The translations under genes and the position numbers were made by a program. From NCBI RefSeq assembly GCF_027943255.1, contig NC_072893.1, positions 121,147,784 through 121,211,783 of the forward strand: DNA of 64,000 nt, given 5' to 3'. This stretch comes from Anastrepha obliqua. Lineage: Eukaryota > Arthropoda > Insecta > Diptera > Tephritidae. Below, one piece after another: positions 1 through 10,094 of the stretch. Below the pieces are notes generated by a model that was given only the letters and a program-made list of their open reading frames with translations, was not told where the DNA came from and made no database searches. How positions within the stretch are numbered: the stretch's first letter is position 1; each line of letters starts with the position of its first letter.

Positions 1-5
1 CTATT

Positions 6-584
6 TTGCTTAAGAATTGTCCAGCGTTAGCAATTCCTCTAGAGATTAGTTTTAATAAATCTTTATCTACGGGCACTTTCTTAAATGATTGGAAGTTTAC
101 ACCTTTTTTTAAAAATGGAAGAAAAAGTTATGTTCCTAATTCTAAGCCGATTTCCAAGCTTTCAATCATCTCTAAACTGTTGAAATGCATTTTAAAGGAC
201 AACATTTATTTTGCGATTAAGTCTTTAATCAACCAACCAACATGGTTTTGTAACTTGTCGTTCTACAGCTACTAATCTTGCTGGTTTTAGCGAATTTTGT
301 ATTTCATCCTTTTCTAAAGGGCTCCAATTTAATTGCGTCTACACTGACTTCTCTAAGGTAATCGACAAAATGTCGTACAAGATTTTAGTAAACCAGTTGG
401 CTTGCTTGGCCGTTTACTCCACCTTTCTGCAATGGCTTAAGTCATATTTGACGGACGGACGGTGCATGATAAAAATTGATGGAGTTTTATCGAACCACTA
501 GGAACTAGGAACTAGGGAACATCTAGGGCCACTTCTTTTTGTCATTTTTATCAATGACATAAGCAAATGGTTTACTTTTTCTAA
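6..584 (+). pseudogene. Reverse transcriptase, N-terminal half, decayed
   Basis: Reading begins at the window edge with a stretch containing FNKSLSTGTF and SKPISKLSIISKL, the usual region between the fingers and the first catalytic motif in Jockey-type enzymes. The frame breaks at about 275. In another frame it resumes with FSEFCISSF, then TDFSKVIDKMSYKILVNQL, where the first D is the expected metal-binding aspartate. A stop falls near 498, next to a small local duplication (GGAACTA repeated). GPLLFVIFINDISKWFTFSN then follows and runs straight into the mariner insertion. In the living family this enzyme copies element RNA into DNA at the target site. This copy cannot be translated. Confidence 0.75.
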
Positions 585-586
585 TA

Positions 587-1807
587 CAGGGTGACGCACG
601 AATCGTGCTACAAAAACAAAACGTAATAACTTTTTTTCTAATCAATGTATTTAACTTTTTGTTTTTTTATTGTATAGATAATTCAATTTTATTTTATGTA
701 ACTAATTAGTTTTGAAAATAATAGAACGTAAATGACTCAATTATTGTTGTGATGGACTGCTTCAATTCAGTCAAATTACTTGGTTTTGCTTTATACACCT
801 CTTGTTGGAGATAACCCCATAAAAAAAAAATCTGGTGCAGTGAGGTCAGGTGACCTTGGGGGCCAGCGGAAAGTGGAATTTCTGGATATCAATTTATTTC
901 TAAATTTTCGTTGGAGCTCCTCCATAACCGGTCTGGCTATATGTGTAGTTGCTCCATCTTGCTGGAACCAAATGCTGTTAAAAGGGATACGTCTTCGCCG
1001 CAGTGCTGGATTAAAAAACTCCTTCAACATGTTTAAATAACGGTCCCCATTTACAGTCGCTGTTACACCGTTTTCTTCGAAGAAGTATGGCCCGACAATG
1101 CACCTTGATGAAACTGCGCACCACACTGTGACTCGTTCTGGGTGCAGTTCCATCTCATGGAGTATTTGCGGATTTGATTGACTCCATATACGGCAATTTT
1201 GCTTGTTTACATTGCCGTTTAGATCAAAATGGGCCTCATCAGACATAAACAAGCAATTTATGAAGTTGTTGTCTTCTTCGGCCATTTCAATAATTTTTTG
1301 GCAAAATTCCAGGCGAATAGGCAAATCCAGAGGGTTTAATTTGCTTGTGATTTGAACTTTGTACGGAAACAAGTTTAAGTCATCATGAACTATCCGCTGC
1401 AATGACCGTCTGCTAGCTCAAATTTGCGCCGACAAGTTACGAGTCGAAACTCTTGGATTTGACGATGCTACAGCCGCGATTGTGGCTTCGACCCGAACAT
1501 GGGGATCTCGATGGTACGGTCTGCGTGCGATGCTTCCAGATTCAGCAAACATGTTCACCAGCCTCATAATGGTCCATCTGCTCGGGGGAGTGCCGCCAAA
1601 CTCCCGCCTAAATTCCCTTTGGACGGAAATGATGGACTGCAAAGCATGGTACCGCTGCACTATCCAAATCCTCTTTTCGGTATCCCAAGCCTCCATTTTT
1701 TGCAAATCTAAATACTAATCTGCAAAATAAAAAAAAAAAGCCGATTACTCACACAGAAAAAAAGTTATTACGTTTTGTTTTTGTAGCTCGATTCGTGCGC
1801 CACCCTG
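587..1807 (-). mobile_element. DD41D mariner (rosa-like) with both terminal inverted repeats
   Basis: Both ends are visible. The left end starts CAGGGTGACGCACGAATC and the right end, reverse-complemented, CAGGGTGGCGCACGAATC. The inverted repeats stay nearly identical for about 55 bp. A TA dinucleotide flanks each side (585-586 and 1808-1809), the target duplication of the Tc1/mariner superfamily. Removing the element and one TA restores an open reading through the host LINE's FADD box. The 1221-bp element encodes one transposase on the minus strand. The rosa assignment comes from the 41-residue D-to-D spacing, which is established for that lineage, and is my inference here. Confidence 0.9.
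706..1705 (-). pseudogene. DD41D mariner transposase, one stop and one frameshift
   Basis: This is a DDE/D transposase that would bind its inverted repeats and cut and paste the element. The start at 1705 gives an N-terminal helix-turn-helix (about residues 1-95, with PPSRWTIMRL). An in-frame TGA at 1418-1420 interrupts it, and the same frame then continues with LQRIVHDDLN. Catalytic residues are visible: SDEAHFD (first D), QQDGATTH (second D) and TAPDFF (third D), the last two separated by 41 residues. A 10-A run at 821-830 causes a frameshift; one base fewer restores DFFLWGYLQQEVYKAKP. The frame then ends at 706, about 45 residues before the C-terminus seen in the related copy at 46 kb. The terminal part therefore seems deleted. 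Confidence 0.85.
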
Positions 1808-1809
1808 TA

Positions 1810-2285
1810 TCTTGCTCTTCGCGGATGATTTAAAAATCTTCTCATCTGTTAAGGACTCAGTGGATGCTCAGAAGCTTCAACTCGACTTGAACAATTGGTT
1901 CATCGTCTGTCCTTAAATATTAAAAAAAATGTTTTCATATAACATTTTCGAAGCGTCAGTGCATTTTTAGCACATCCTACACCATTTCAAATGATGTGTG
2001 ACAGAGTTTAAGGATCTTGGAGTATTATTCGATACAAAATTTTCCTTCAGTGGCCATATTAATTGTATTCTTTCAAAATCATTTTCGGTTCTAGGCTTCA
2101 TCCATCGCAATACAACTAAATTTTCTGATACGTATACCTATAAACTGCTGTATACGTCTCTTGTTTGTTCTCACCTAGAGTACGCTGTTATCATTTGGAT
2201 ACCCTACGACCAACTCTCAATTAATAAAATAAAACGCATTCAAAAAATTTTTCTTATGCTTGATTATGCGTTCCCTCCGATTTGA
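1810..2285 (+). pseudogene. Reverse transcriptase, FADD box and C-terminal part
   Basis: Directly after the mariner the LINE reading resumes with LLFADDLKIFSSVKDSVDAQ, the catalytic YADD-type box and following strand. A stop appears near 1915. A further open segment at 1998-2285 reads EFKDLGVLFDTKFSFSGHI and HLEYAVIIWIPY, the standard C-terminal region of Jockey-type ORF2 (DLGV near a thumb-like fold, then LEYA.IW). The last part of the product and the 3' UTR run to the AATAA tail. It belongs to the same copy as 6-584. It is not functional. Confidence 0.75.
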
Positions 2286-2716
2286 GCCACCTGTTTCATC
2301 CTATAATTCTCGGCGAAGTACAGTCTCTTCACTTTCGTTTATTTTCAGTGTTGTTAATGGCATCGTCGGCTGTCTAGATCTGCTTGAGCGGATAAGCTTT
2401 TAATGTTCCCCAAAGAAGTCTTCGAAAATGTTACCCTATTTATGGGGGAAACTTTAAGATTAAATTTGCGAGTAATGCACCCGTTGCTTGCGCACTTCGA
2501 GACTTTAATTCATTATGAAATACCAGCCCGCTTGATTTTGCATTATCCACACCTAATCTTGTAAAAAATTTTAAATTTAGTTGCTGAATATTGTATTTAT
2601 ATTCATTGCTAAAATTAAAGTTGCCAAATTTGACTGGCTTTTCGTTACATTTGTGTCTAGTCTGTAAGGCAATTTGTACTGTATATTATAATAATAAAAT
2701 AAATAAATAAATAAAT

Positions 2717-3128
2717 TTTACTATTTTTGAGAATAAAAATGAAAATTATGTTGTAACATATATATTATATATATTTTTATTTCAACTTAATTAAATTTTT
2801 ACATTTTATTTGAAGTAAAACTTAAAACAAACAAAAAATTAAGTACTGATACCTTAAGAAAATTAAAAAACGTTTAAATTAGTAATAATTTTCTTTTTGC
2901 ATTTTTTTATTAAGTATGAATTTATTTTTGTTCAAAAACTAACTCAAATTCTTCTGATGTATATCTTCTGTTTAAAAAAATTAATGCAAATTTTAATTAT
3001 TGTATACATTTAATTTGATATTCACCTGTTTTCAAGCATATATGAAATTCAAAATAAAAGGTAAAATAAATATTCATAAAAAATTATGTCTATTAAAAAA
3101 ACTATGGTGCGGCATTTTAATAAAAAAG
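2717..3128. other. AT-rich spacer, no gene seen
   Basis: A-, T- and TATA-rich sequence between two LINE remnants. I see no open frame or element ends. Confidence 0.5.
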
Positions 3129-3745
3129 CGGTGGCAAAGCCGATGAGACACTGAATCGGGTGGCAGATGGAAGATGAAACTCATTCCATCCGCAATAGGC
3201 AAAAGCGAGGAAAGGAACGGATACTTCAATACCGCATGGGCAAGGTAAGCGGTCCCAAGGGCACATACTGCAAAGCGCTGAGCAATGACGCTGAATACAC
3301 GTTTTTTAGTTGTGACAGATGGCTCGCGGAAAGAGATGCTCAGAGGAAGCAGATTGTCGACATCGCGCAGAGCAACATATGGACGCGAGTACACCAGGAG
3401 CATGGTAAAGAGTTACATCGAGAACGTACTACGGAGAAAAAAGGCAGACCTCAATGCAGTATAACAAAGCGACGCCTTACAGACAGTGACACATAAAGAC
3501 GAGCCTATAGCTGGAAAGCTGGCTACAAATACGGTGGACCCAGACGTAGGCGAATAGAACTGGTACATTTCATAAACGTCTTTCTGGGCTCTACCGAAAT
3601 AATGCAGGAAGTTGTTACGGGAAAGGAGTCTCCCCAGAAGAGGAGGAGGGAGTGCCTTAGTGGCTACACAACTCGACACCGTTGACGATGTTCGCTGTAA
3701 GAGCGAGGACATTTTGAACCCTACCGAACCTACAAAAAAAATAGT
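3129..3745 (+). mobile_element. R1-like non-LTR retrotransposon, 3' end
   Basis: The sequence matches, piece by piece, the minus-strand copy at 62.1-63.2 kb. Shared landmarks are GCGGTGGCAAAG, the FFSCDRWLAER coding segment, the GAGGAGGA-rich 3' UTR, and an ending of AACCCTACC plus a run of A. It is strongly 5'-truncated. The 3' A run near 3733-3741 suggests poly(A)-type retrotransposition. Confidence 0.7.
3167..3496 (+). pseudogene. LINE C-terminal zinc-finger region, decayed
   Basis: The open segment includes GKVSGPKGTYC, DDAEYTFFSCDRWLAERDAQ and a basic tail. In R1- and related LINEs the C-terminus carries a CCHC-like finger (C-x2-C, then H, then C) ending FF-C-RW. Here the first pair of cysteines is reduced to one and the histidine is tyrosine (AEYTFF). 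The better copy at 62.8 kb still has CIYC and AEHKFFSC. The upstream part reads in another frame (ERNGYF), so this is a dead remnant. The methionine at its start has no special meaning. Confidence 0.6.
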
Positions 3746-3771
3746 TTTATTTAACTTTTATGTGCAGAACC

Positions 3772-3910
3772 ATTTTGCCCCCTTATATAAAATGTATTGT
3801 CAAAGTTTTCCGCTGCGTTCTATGAACCAAAAAATATTGCAAAAAATTATTATTTTTTTAATTTACATCCACTTATTTATTTTTCATTATTTTTTATTAT
3901 TATTTTTTTA
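3772..3910. repeat. Direct repeat, left copy flanking the Helitron
   Basis: Begins ATTTTGCC, then ATTGTCAAAGTT and ATATTGCAAAAAATTATT, and ends in a T-rich stretch. The copy at 5271-5410 has the same order of landmarks with scattered differences. The Helitron lies at the junction between the two. Confidence 0.7.
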
Positions 3911-5255
3911 CTAGCAAACCCGGCCCGCTTCGCTGGGCAAAGACACGGCGGGTCCACGTTTTGGCATATATTTCGAGACCCTAGTCATCAATAGGTATGA
4001 ATATTACCCCGTATTAAAGCACTTATCAACAGCTTTCATTTGATACCCATATTGTACATACACAACCAAAGGTTACCCGGGTCCACGTTTTGACCTATAT
4101 CTCGAGACTCTATCTACCAATAGGTATCCAAACTATACGGAAACCATCTTCAATACCTACTTAACAATGTGTGTAAGTTTGGTTTAATTCGGTGCAAAGA
4201 CACGGCGGGTCCACGTTTTGGCATATATTTCGAGACCCTAGTCATCAATAGGCATGAAAATTACCCCGTATTAAAGCACTTATCAACAGCTTTCATTTGA
4301 TACCCATATTGTACATATACAACCAAAGGTTACCCGTGTCCACGTTTTGACCTATATATCGAGACCCCAGTCACGGAGCGGCATGAAAAATACTCTGTAC
4401 TAAAGCATTCACCAACAGCTTCAATTTGATATCCATATTGTACGAACACATTCTAGGGTCCACGTTTTGGTCTCTATCTCGAGACCTTAGTCACAGAGCG
4501 GCATGAAAAATACTCTGAACTACAGCATTCACCAACAGCTTCCATTTGATACCCATATTGTACATACACAACCAAAGGTTACCCGCGTCCACGTTTTGAC
4601 CTATATCTCGAAACCCCAGTCACGGAGCGGCATGAAAAATACTCTTTACTAAAGCATTCACCAACAGCTTCAATTTGATATTCATATTGTACAAACACAT
4701 TCTAGGGTCCACGTTTTGGTCTCTATCTCGAGACCCTAGTCACGGAGCGGCATGAAAAATACTCTGAACTACAGCAGTCACCAACAGCTTCCATTTGATA
4801 CCCATATTGTACATACACAACCAAAGGTTACCCGCGTCCACGTTTTGACCTATATCTCGAGGCCCCAGTCACGGAGCGGCATGAAAAATACTCTGTACTA
4901 AAGCATTCACCAACAGCTTCCAGTTGATATCCATATTGTACAAACACATTCTAGGGTCCACGTTTTGGTCTCTATCTCGAGACCCTAGTCACGGAGCGGC
5001 ATGAAAAATACTCTGAACTACAGCATTCACCAACAGCTTCCATTTGATACCCATATTGTACATACACATCCGAAGGTTACCCGGGTCCACGTTTTGACCT
5101 ATATCTCGAGACCTTTTTTTTAATAAGAAGTATCCTATGTTACTTCTAACACCTCCAATAACATGTGTACAAAGTTTCATAATAATCGGTTAAGTAGTTT
5201 TGGCGTGAAAGCGTAACAAACAAACTTACATTCACATTTATAATATTAGTAGGGA
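3911..5255 (-). mobile_element. Non-autonomous Helitron with internal minisatellite
   Basis: On the minus strand the element starts TCCCTACTAATATTATAAA after an A. It ends with a GC-rich hairpin (GCCC-A-GC-GAA-GC-GGGC), eight bases, then CTAG followed by T. This is the Helitron rule: 5' TC, 3' hairpin plus CTRR, insertion between A and T, no target duplication. No Rep/helicase coding sequence is present, so rolling-circle movement would need an autonomous partner. About 1.16 kb of its 1345 bp is a tandem array. Related Helitron-like ends with the TAATATTATAAA start are common in insects. Confidence 0.8.
3952..5110. repeat. Tandem array of 120/129-bp monomers in the Helitron
   Basis: The word GTCCACGTTTTG recurs at 3952, 4081, 4209, 4338, 4458, 4587, 4707, 4836, 4956 and 5085. 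Intervals are about 129, 128, 129, then alternate 120 and 129. From 4338 onward the array is therefore a 249-bp dimer repeated three times. One monomer type carries ACCAAAGGTTACCCG before the word, the other ACACATTCTAGG. Confidence 0.9.
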
Positions 5256-5270
5256 TTTTTTAATTTTTTA

Positions 5271-5410
5271 ATTTTGCCGTCTTATTTCAAAAATTGTCAA
5301 AGTTATCCGCCGCGTTCTATTAACCAAACAAATATTGCAAAAAATTATTATTTTTTTAATTTATATTCACTTATTTATTTTACATTATTTTTTTATTATT
5401 ATTTTTTACT
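5271..5410. repeat. Direct repeat, right copy flanking the Helitron
   Basis: Second copy of the 3772-3910 sequence (ATTTTGCC, ATTGTCAAAGTTATCCGC, ATATTGCAAAAAATTATT). A weaker third piece (ATATCCACTTATTTATTT) follows at about 5430-5460, so an older tandem array is likely. Confidence 0.65.
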
Positions 5411-5847
5411 GCAAAGAATTACTTTTTGAACTTTATATCCACTTATTTATTTTTTTTTACATTTTTTACGATAGTTCAAAATTTTGTATATTACTAAAAT
5501 TGCTTCATTGTGCCTTCCTGCGACGATTGAAAAGTTTATTTATACATAAACAGCTAAATTAGTATTTAAATAGCTGGCTTGACTAATATATGTTTCCTTC
5601 ACAGCTCTAAATTTTCTTAAAAGACAATTTTGCTGACCTATCGTTCAGCGTGTCAGGGATTCCCTTTGAAATGTTGTCTAAGATTTCATGAAATTTTCAA
5701 TTTATTCCGAAAATTCTGTTGAAATATTTATGGGATAACCTTTGAAATTTGTTAAAAGAGGACGCCTAAGTTTTACGGTGATGTTTAATTGAAGCGTATG
5801 AAACCTACAATGCGTACAAATTTCCTTTATAATGCCTTCGACGTCTG
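5411..5847. other. AT-rich spacer, no gene seen
   Basis: Apart from the partial third repeat near 5440, I see no coding or element signal here. Confidence 0.4.
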
Positions 5848-6095
5848 CCTAGGCTCCTCTTCCGGTGGTGTAGGTGGTGCACGTCTTGATTTTTTCCACA
5901 AATGGAGGGACTTACAGTTTTATGCCGCCTCCGAACGATAAATGAGTTTTTCATGAGGAACTTTTTCATGGCATGCAAATGCACTCGGAGGCTCGTATTG
6001 CCTGTCGTATGCGATCGAAAAAAACGTTGCTATCATTTAGTGTTTCATGCCCAAAGTGGATTTCGAGACCGAGTCGTCGTCGCGGCTACCTATTT
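5848..6095 (-). mobile_element. tRNA-derived SINE, old diverged copy
   Basis: In minus orientation it shows the SINE body landmarks in order: the trace of TTTCATGGC, CACTCGGAGG, the block pairing with ACAAATGGAGGGAC, and the GGTGGTG..CACGTCTTGAT block near the 3' side. Divergence is clearly higher than in the 17.6- or 62.4-kb copies, and the tRNA-like head is only a trace. Confidence 0.6.
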
Positions 6096-7943
6096 TTTTG
6101 TTTTGTTTTTAATTATCCTTGAGAAATTTGATCTGAATATAAAAATTATCACACAATATGCATGACTTTTTGACAATTTGTCATGCAGTATGGCAGCAAT
6201 ACTACTTTGAGGACTAACTGGTTTAGCCTAAAATAAAAGGACAAACTCTTTTTGATAATATTTTTTCTAGTACTTTCTCTTAAACCTGAGGCTTAGTGTT
6301 CTTGGCCTAGAACTTTACCTTCGAGCTCGGTTCTGAGTCTCAAATCAAATTTGACTTGTTTTACGGTGTACAGAAACTTTTTCCAGGCATGAGGTGAGAT
6401 TTGCACTTTCTGTTTTAAAATCTATTTGAAAAGGAACTCTAAGGTCCTATACTTGTTTTTAATACCTACTTAAACACCGCTTTGAGGCTGACAATAGTTC
6501 TGACGCTTTAAATAAAAAAATTATTTTAAATGAAAAAAAAAATTCAAAATTCTATGCGAGAGAGTACAACCTTCTGTTTCCCTAAAATTAAAAAGTTCAG
6601 TCAACTTTTTGATACTTAAGTTTTCTTTTGCAAAATATATTCAACATACCAACATGACTGCCAATTTCTCAAATCACGATTTTTCTTTTCCCCACTGGGC
6701 AGTTCAAACGTTTCTAATTTTTTCTGCCTCGCGTTTTTTTTAGCCAAAGCACCGTCATACTTCATATAAACAAAAGCATGCAACAGCAGCAGCAGCAGGC
6801 ACAGAAACCACCACAGCTCCCATGGCTGATCGAAATATAAATACCAGCCTCTTCCACCTGACTACATTTCTTGCACCACCTGCCGCCAGTCATTTGCTCC
6901 CTTTCGGCAGCAACCAATACCAGTGTCGTTACATTACTCCACGACACTCTGTCATTTCTCATCGAATCGGCGATTTGTGGCGCCACAGCAAGCCACTGCC
7001 TTCTTGCCAATGCCGTTGCTACCATTTCCACCAGCTTCTTCAGTAGATGATGCTACTCGTACAAATATTTGGATTCACATACTTACAGCTGTGCATTTCT
7101 TGTAGCTGGCAATAGCTTCGGCCACAAATGTCATACCACATTTGGTTTGGTGTCAGTTGCCTTGAGTGTTGGTGGAAAATTAATCGTGAGGATTACAGCG
7201 TTTGGCAGCTACTTAAATGCCAGATAATTGCATGAAACTATGCAAAATTTTGTAGATATTGGCAGTGCTAATGCTGTTGTAAGAGATAGCAGGCGGATTT
7301 CAGCCACTATCTAGAGGAACTTCATTTAGATACGGAAGTGTGTTGAAGTTGCAGAAGGCGGTTGGTTTGATGAAGTTTCTTAAGCTTAGTTGGAATGAAA
7401 CTATGAAAGAAGGAAAATATGAAGGAGGGAAAAAATGAAAATATTAAGGGAGATGGTGCCCTTTTTCGTGGTCCACAAAGCAAGTTTTTCATGTTGCTTA
7501 GAAGCAGAAAAAGTAAAATAGCAGAATCAGTTAGCTAAGTATTTTTGCCATAGGCTACTACCCCTCTTTGCTGCTACTTTTCCTAAATAGCAAGCATATA
7601 GTGTGACATGTCGAAGCACCCTGAATTAGCGGGCATGAATTAGGTATTTTATGCCACCTTTTTTAAATTAGTTTGAAAATAAACCAAATTTCACTATGTG
7701 GGAAACAAAAGAAAGATAAATTTAAAGGTGTAATCCACAAATATTTTTGAATACAGTTTCCACCAAATTTTGTAAATTATTTTTTTTTTATTAATTCCTT
7801 AAAGATTTTTTTTTAATTTAGTTAATTACTTAAGGATATTTAATTAATTATTTAAAGATCTTAAAGGAATTTTTTTTTAAATAAGTTTGGCATCTTTTTT
7901 TAATTATTTTATTTAAAATTTAAATCAAATATAAATCGTTTCA
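6096..7943. other. Unique spacer with short CAG run
   Basis: AT-rich on both sides of a less AT-rich island at about 6760-7380. The island holds a short CAG run (6785-6799). Several short open frames cross it, but none shows a protein family, splice-site pair or sustained codon bias. Confidence 0.4.
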
Positions 7944-8665
7944 GGGGACCGTCCAGATCACGCGCTAAAAAAAAAGGTATTTTTGAGAATTATTTTTGAG
8001 TATGTAATGAAAGATACAGATATAGATATTGTTAGATATAATAAATAAAGTCTTAAATTGTGTAAAAGAAATTTTTTGTATTCATTTTACTGCATTTTAA
8101 TGTACAAAATGGTGGCCGCGCGTAAACGCCTTAAAATCGAAGTGCAAAACGGTACCAAGCAGATCTCGGGAACGGCTTGTCTGAAACAAAAAATCAAAAT
8201 GGGTTAGATTCAGTATAACAAATACTAGTTAATCCACCTATAGAAATCAAGATTTATCGAAAAATATCAAAGTGGCGGACAAAAATTGAAAAAAATGCAC
8301 TTTTTTTCGCTGTTTTTTTTAAATAAACAATTAATAAAAATGCAAAATTTTAATATTTTATAGGTGGACTACCTCGCTTAGTATGTGCAGATTATGTGGT
8401 TTAAATTTCAAAAGAATCGGTCTAACAGTTTTTGTAAACTCCTTGGTACCGTTTTTAAAACGTTGTTTTGAGAAAAACGCGTTTAAAGTTTTTTTTAATA
8501 TAAAAAGCGCTTCTAGGTAGTGATGTTCAGGTAAGAAAAAAAATATTTACACTGCTCCGAGCTCTCTGAAATTTAAACACAATATTTCTACATATGTACA
8601 TATACTTTCGAAAAATGTAAAAAAAAAAAATTTAATTTTTGAAAGTGCTAAACTAGACGGTCCCC
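7944..8665. mobile_element. TTAA-type MITE, 722 bp
   Basis: Left end GGGGACCGTCCAG, right end (reverse complement) GGGGACCGTCTAG, flanked by TTCA on the left and TTAA on the right. The left TTCA is best read as a mutated TTAA. TTAA target sites are typical of piggyBac-type cut-and-paste elements. No transposase is encoded. The interior has GAGAAAAACGCGTTTAAAG, a word style also seen in the 18.5-kb element. Confidence 0.65.
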
Positions 8666-9059
8666 TTAAAGATAATAAGATGAGAAAAATAACAAAATGA
8701 GAGGTAAGTAGGCAGTTTTAATCCATCACTACTTTTGTTAATATTAAAAAGCAAGTGAAATATCGCATACTAAATATGAGGTCTGTTACTGAAAAGATAG
8801 CCTATGAGCCCACTCAGTAAGTTATGGACAAGTGAACTAACTTGGAAGACCAGCAAGAAGCGATTAACACAGTCGTAACTGATTACCATTCGATGAATTC
8901 ACTCTAACAGTACTAATATTGCTTTCTTTCTTCGGCCTCTTTCCCTCCAATGAACGAATTCACGCTTCTAGTCGAAGTAAACAGGCTTATTCATAGACTC
9001 ATCCGTCAAATCTGAGCATGAAGTCATATGTATCTAAGGCATAATTGAAAAACAAAGTA

Positions 9060-9370
9060 AAATATTATAAATAAAATACAGAAGAACATTTTTAATAGAG
9101 TTGACACCTAATTTGAAGTATGGATTTTTCATTTCATTAATTATGCAAAATTGTAGAATAAAAGATGGTAGAAAACCTTAGTTTTGATAGAGATTGTCCC
9201 TGAAAATATTCGTTTGAGGTTGCCACTTATGATTTAATTATTCAAAATTACAATATTTTAAACTTTAATCCATAAAATCTGCAATAATAGGGTTGCCACT
9301 TTTTTTAGTGCTTTAGTGAATAACATTTTCTTTAATTTAAAATCGAAGTAAAATATTCAAAATGATATAC
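9060..9370. repeat. Degenerate ~300-bp repeat, unit 1
   Basis: Contains GACACCTAATTTG, GAGGTTGCCACTTATGATT and AGGGTTGCCACTTTTTTTAG, then TTTAGTGAATAACATTTTC. The same order of words recurs at 10785-11100 and 11140-11425. Confidence 0.55.
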
Positions 9371-9382
9371 CTTTTGCTCAAA

Positions 9383-10089
9383 TATGAACGATACTGATTT
9401 AATAAAACACAAACGGTTAATTATTGTTCAATTTTTATTTTATCTCCTTCAAAGTAATCACCATTGGAGGCGATACACATATGCCAACGTTTTTTCCAAT
9501 CATCATAGCATTTCTGAAAGGCTGATTTCGGTATGGATTTCAGTTCCTTCTTCGAATTCTCTTTTATGACTTCAATTATCTCAAAATGTTTTCCACGGAG
9601 CGGCAACTTGAGCTTGGGAAACAGGAAAAAGTCGCATGGAGCCATATCATCATTATTTTTGTTCAAATAATCGCGAACAAGACGTGATGTGTTAGCTGGT
9701 GCATTATCGTGATGCAAGAACCATGACTTATTGTCCCACAATTCCTTCCTTTTAAGACGAATGTTCTCGCGCAAACTCTTTAAAACGTCTAAAAAATATT
9801 CAGCGTTAACCGATCGGCCTTGCGGAAGGAACTCCGAGTGCACCACACCTTCGTAATCGAAAAAAACAGTCAGCATAACCTTAATTTTTGAGCGACTTTG
9901 GCGTGGTTTTTTGGGTTTCGGCTCCTCCGGGGAGCCACTTTTGTACCACTGGAAAACACGTGCACGCGATAGAGCAGAGTCCCCATAGGTTGTTTGCAAC
10001 ATTTTTAAGGCGTCTGAAGCCGAAATTTTGTTGGAATAACAAAAGGTAGGGTCACAAAATCGAAATTTTTTTTCTTCACTCTTTTTCAT
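9383..10089 (-). mobile_element. mariner remnant, internally deleted
   Basis: The segment is filled by a minus-strand mariner-type transposase with large internal losses. Inverted repeats are not obvious: the left side near 9383 could be a terminus, while the other side runs directly into MITE sequence at about 10090. It cannot mobilise itself. Confidence 0.65.
9421..10089 (-). pseudogene. mariner DD34D-type transposase, gutted but open
   Basis: A 222-residue open frame, against about 345 for the family. The N-terminal helix-turn-helix (YGDSALSRARVFQWYKSG, to about residue 53) is joined directly to KPKKPRQSRSKIKVMLTVFF. The whole middle is missing, including the first catalytic aspartate (normally in a DE.W context). 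HHDNAPANTS holds the second catalytic D. The YSPDL portion before MAPCDFFLFPKLK is also missing, about 12 residues, though that segment's D survives. The C-terminus is normal for the family (KCYDDWKKRWH, GDYFEGDKI). The frame stays open across both deletions, but the lost D makes it inactive as an enzyme. The DNA-binding domain could in principle persist. Confidence 0.75.
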
Positions 10090-10094
10090 TTCAA

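Larger units (their letters stand above)
1..2716 (+). mobile_element. Jockey-clade non-LTR retrotransposon, 3' portion, interrupted
   Basis: Translated pieces in several frames give a LINE reverse transcriptase: a fingers-like segment at the window edge, TDFSKVIDK (catalytic region A), GPLLFVIFINDI, FADD and a thumb-like segment. The element ends in an AATAA-type repeat at about 2693-2716, as many Jockey-type elements do. The 5' end lies outside the window. A mariner at 587-1807 splits it. Stops and frameshifts make it dead. Clade assignment rests on motif style only. Confidence 0.8.

Noticed and set aside
1482..1718. + strand frames at 1482-1718 as genes
   Set aside because: Antisense shadows of the mariner transposase N-terminus.
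3952..5110. CRISPR-like array or centromeric satellite
   Set aside because: Units are 120-129 bp without short repeat/spacer structure and lie within Helitron ends.
6780..7046. Glutamine-coding CAG run and 74-89-codon frames
   Set aside because: The CAG frame closes after 18 codons; the overlapping frames lack splice sites, family motifs and consistent codon bias.
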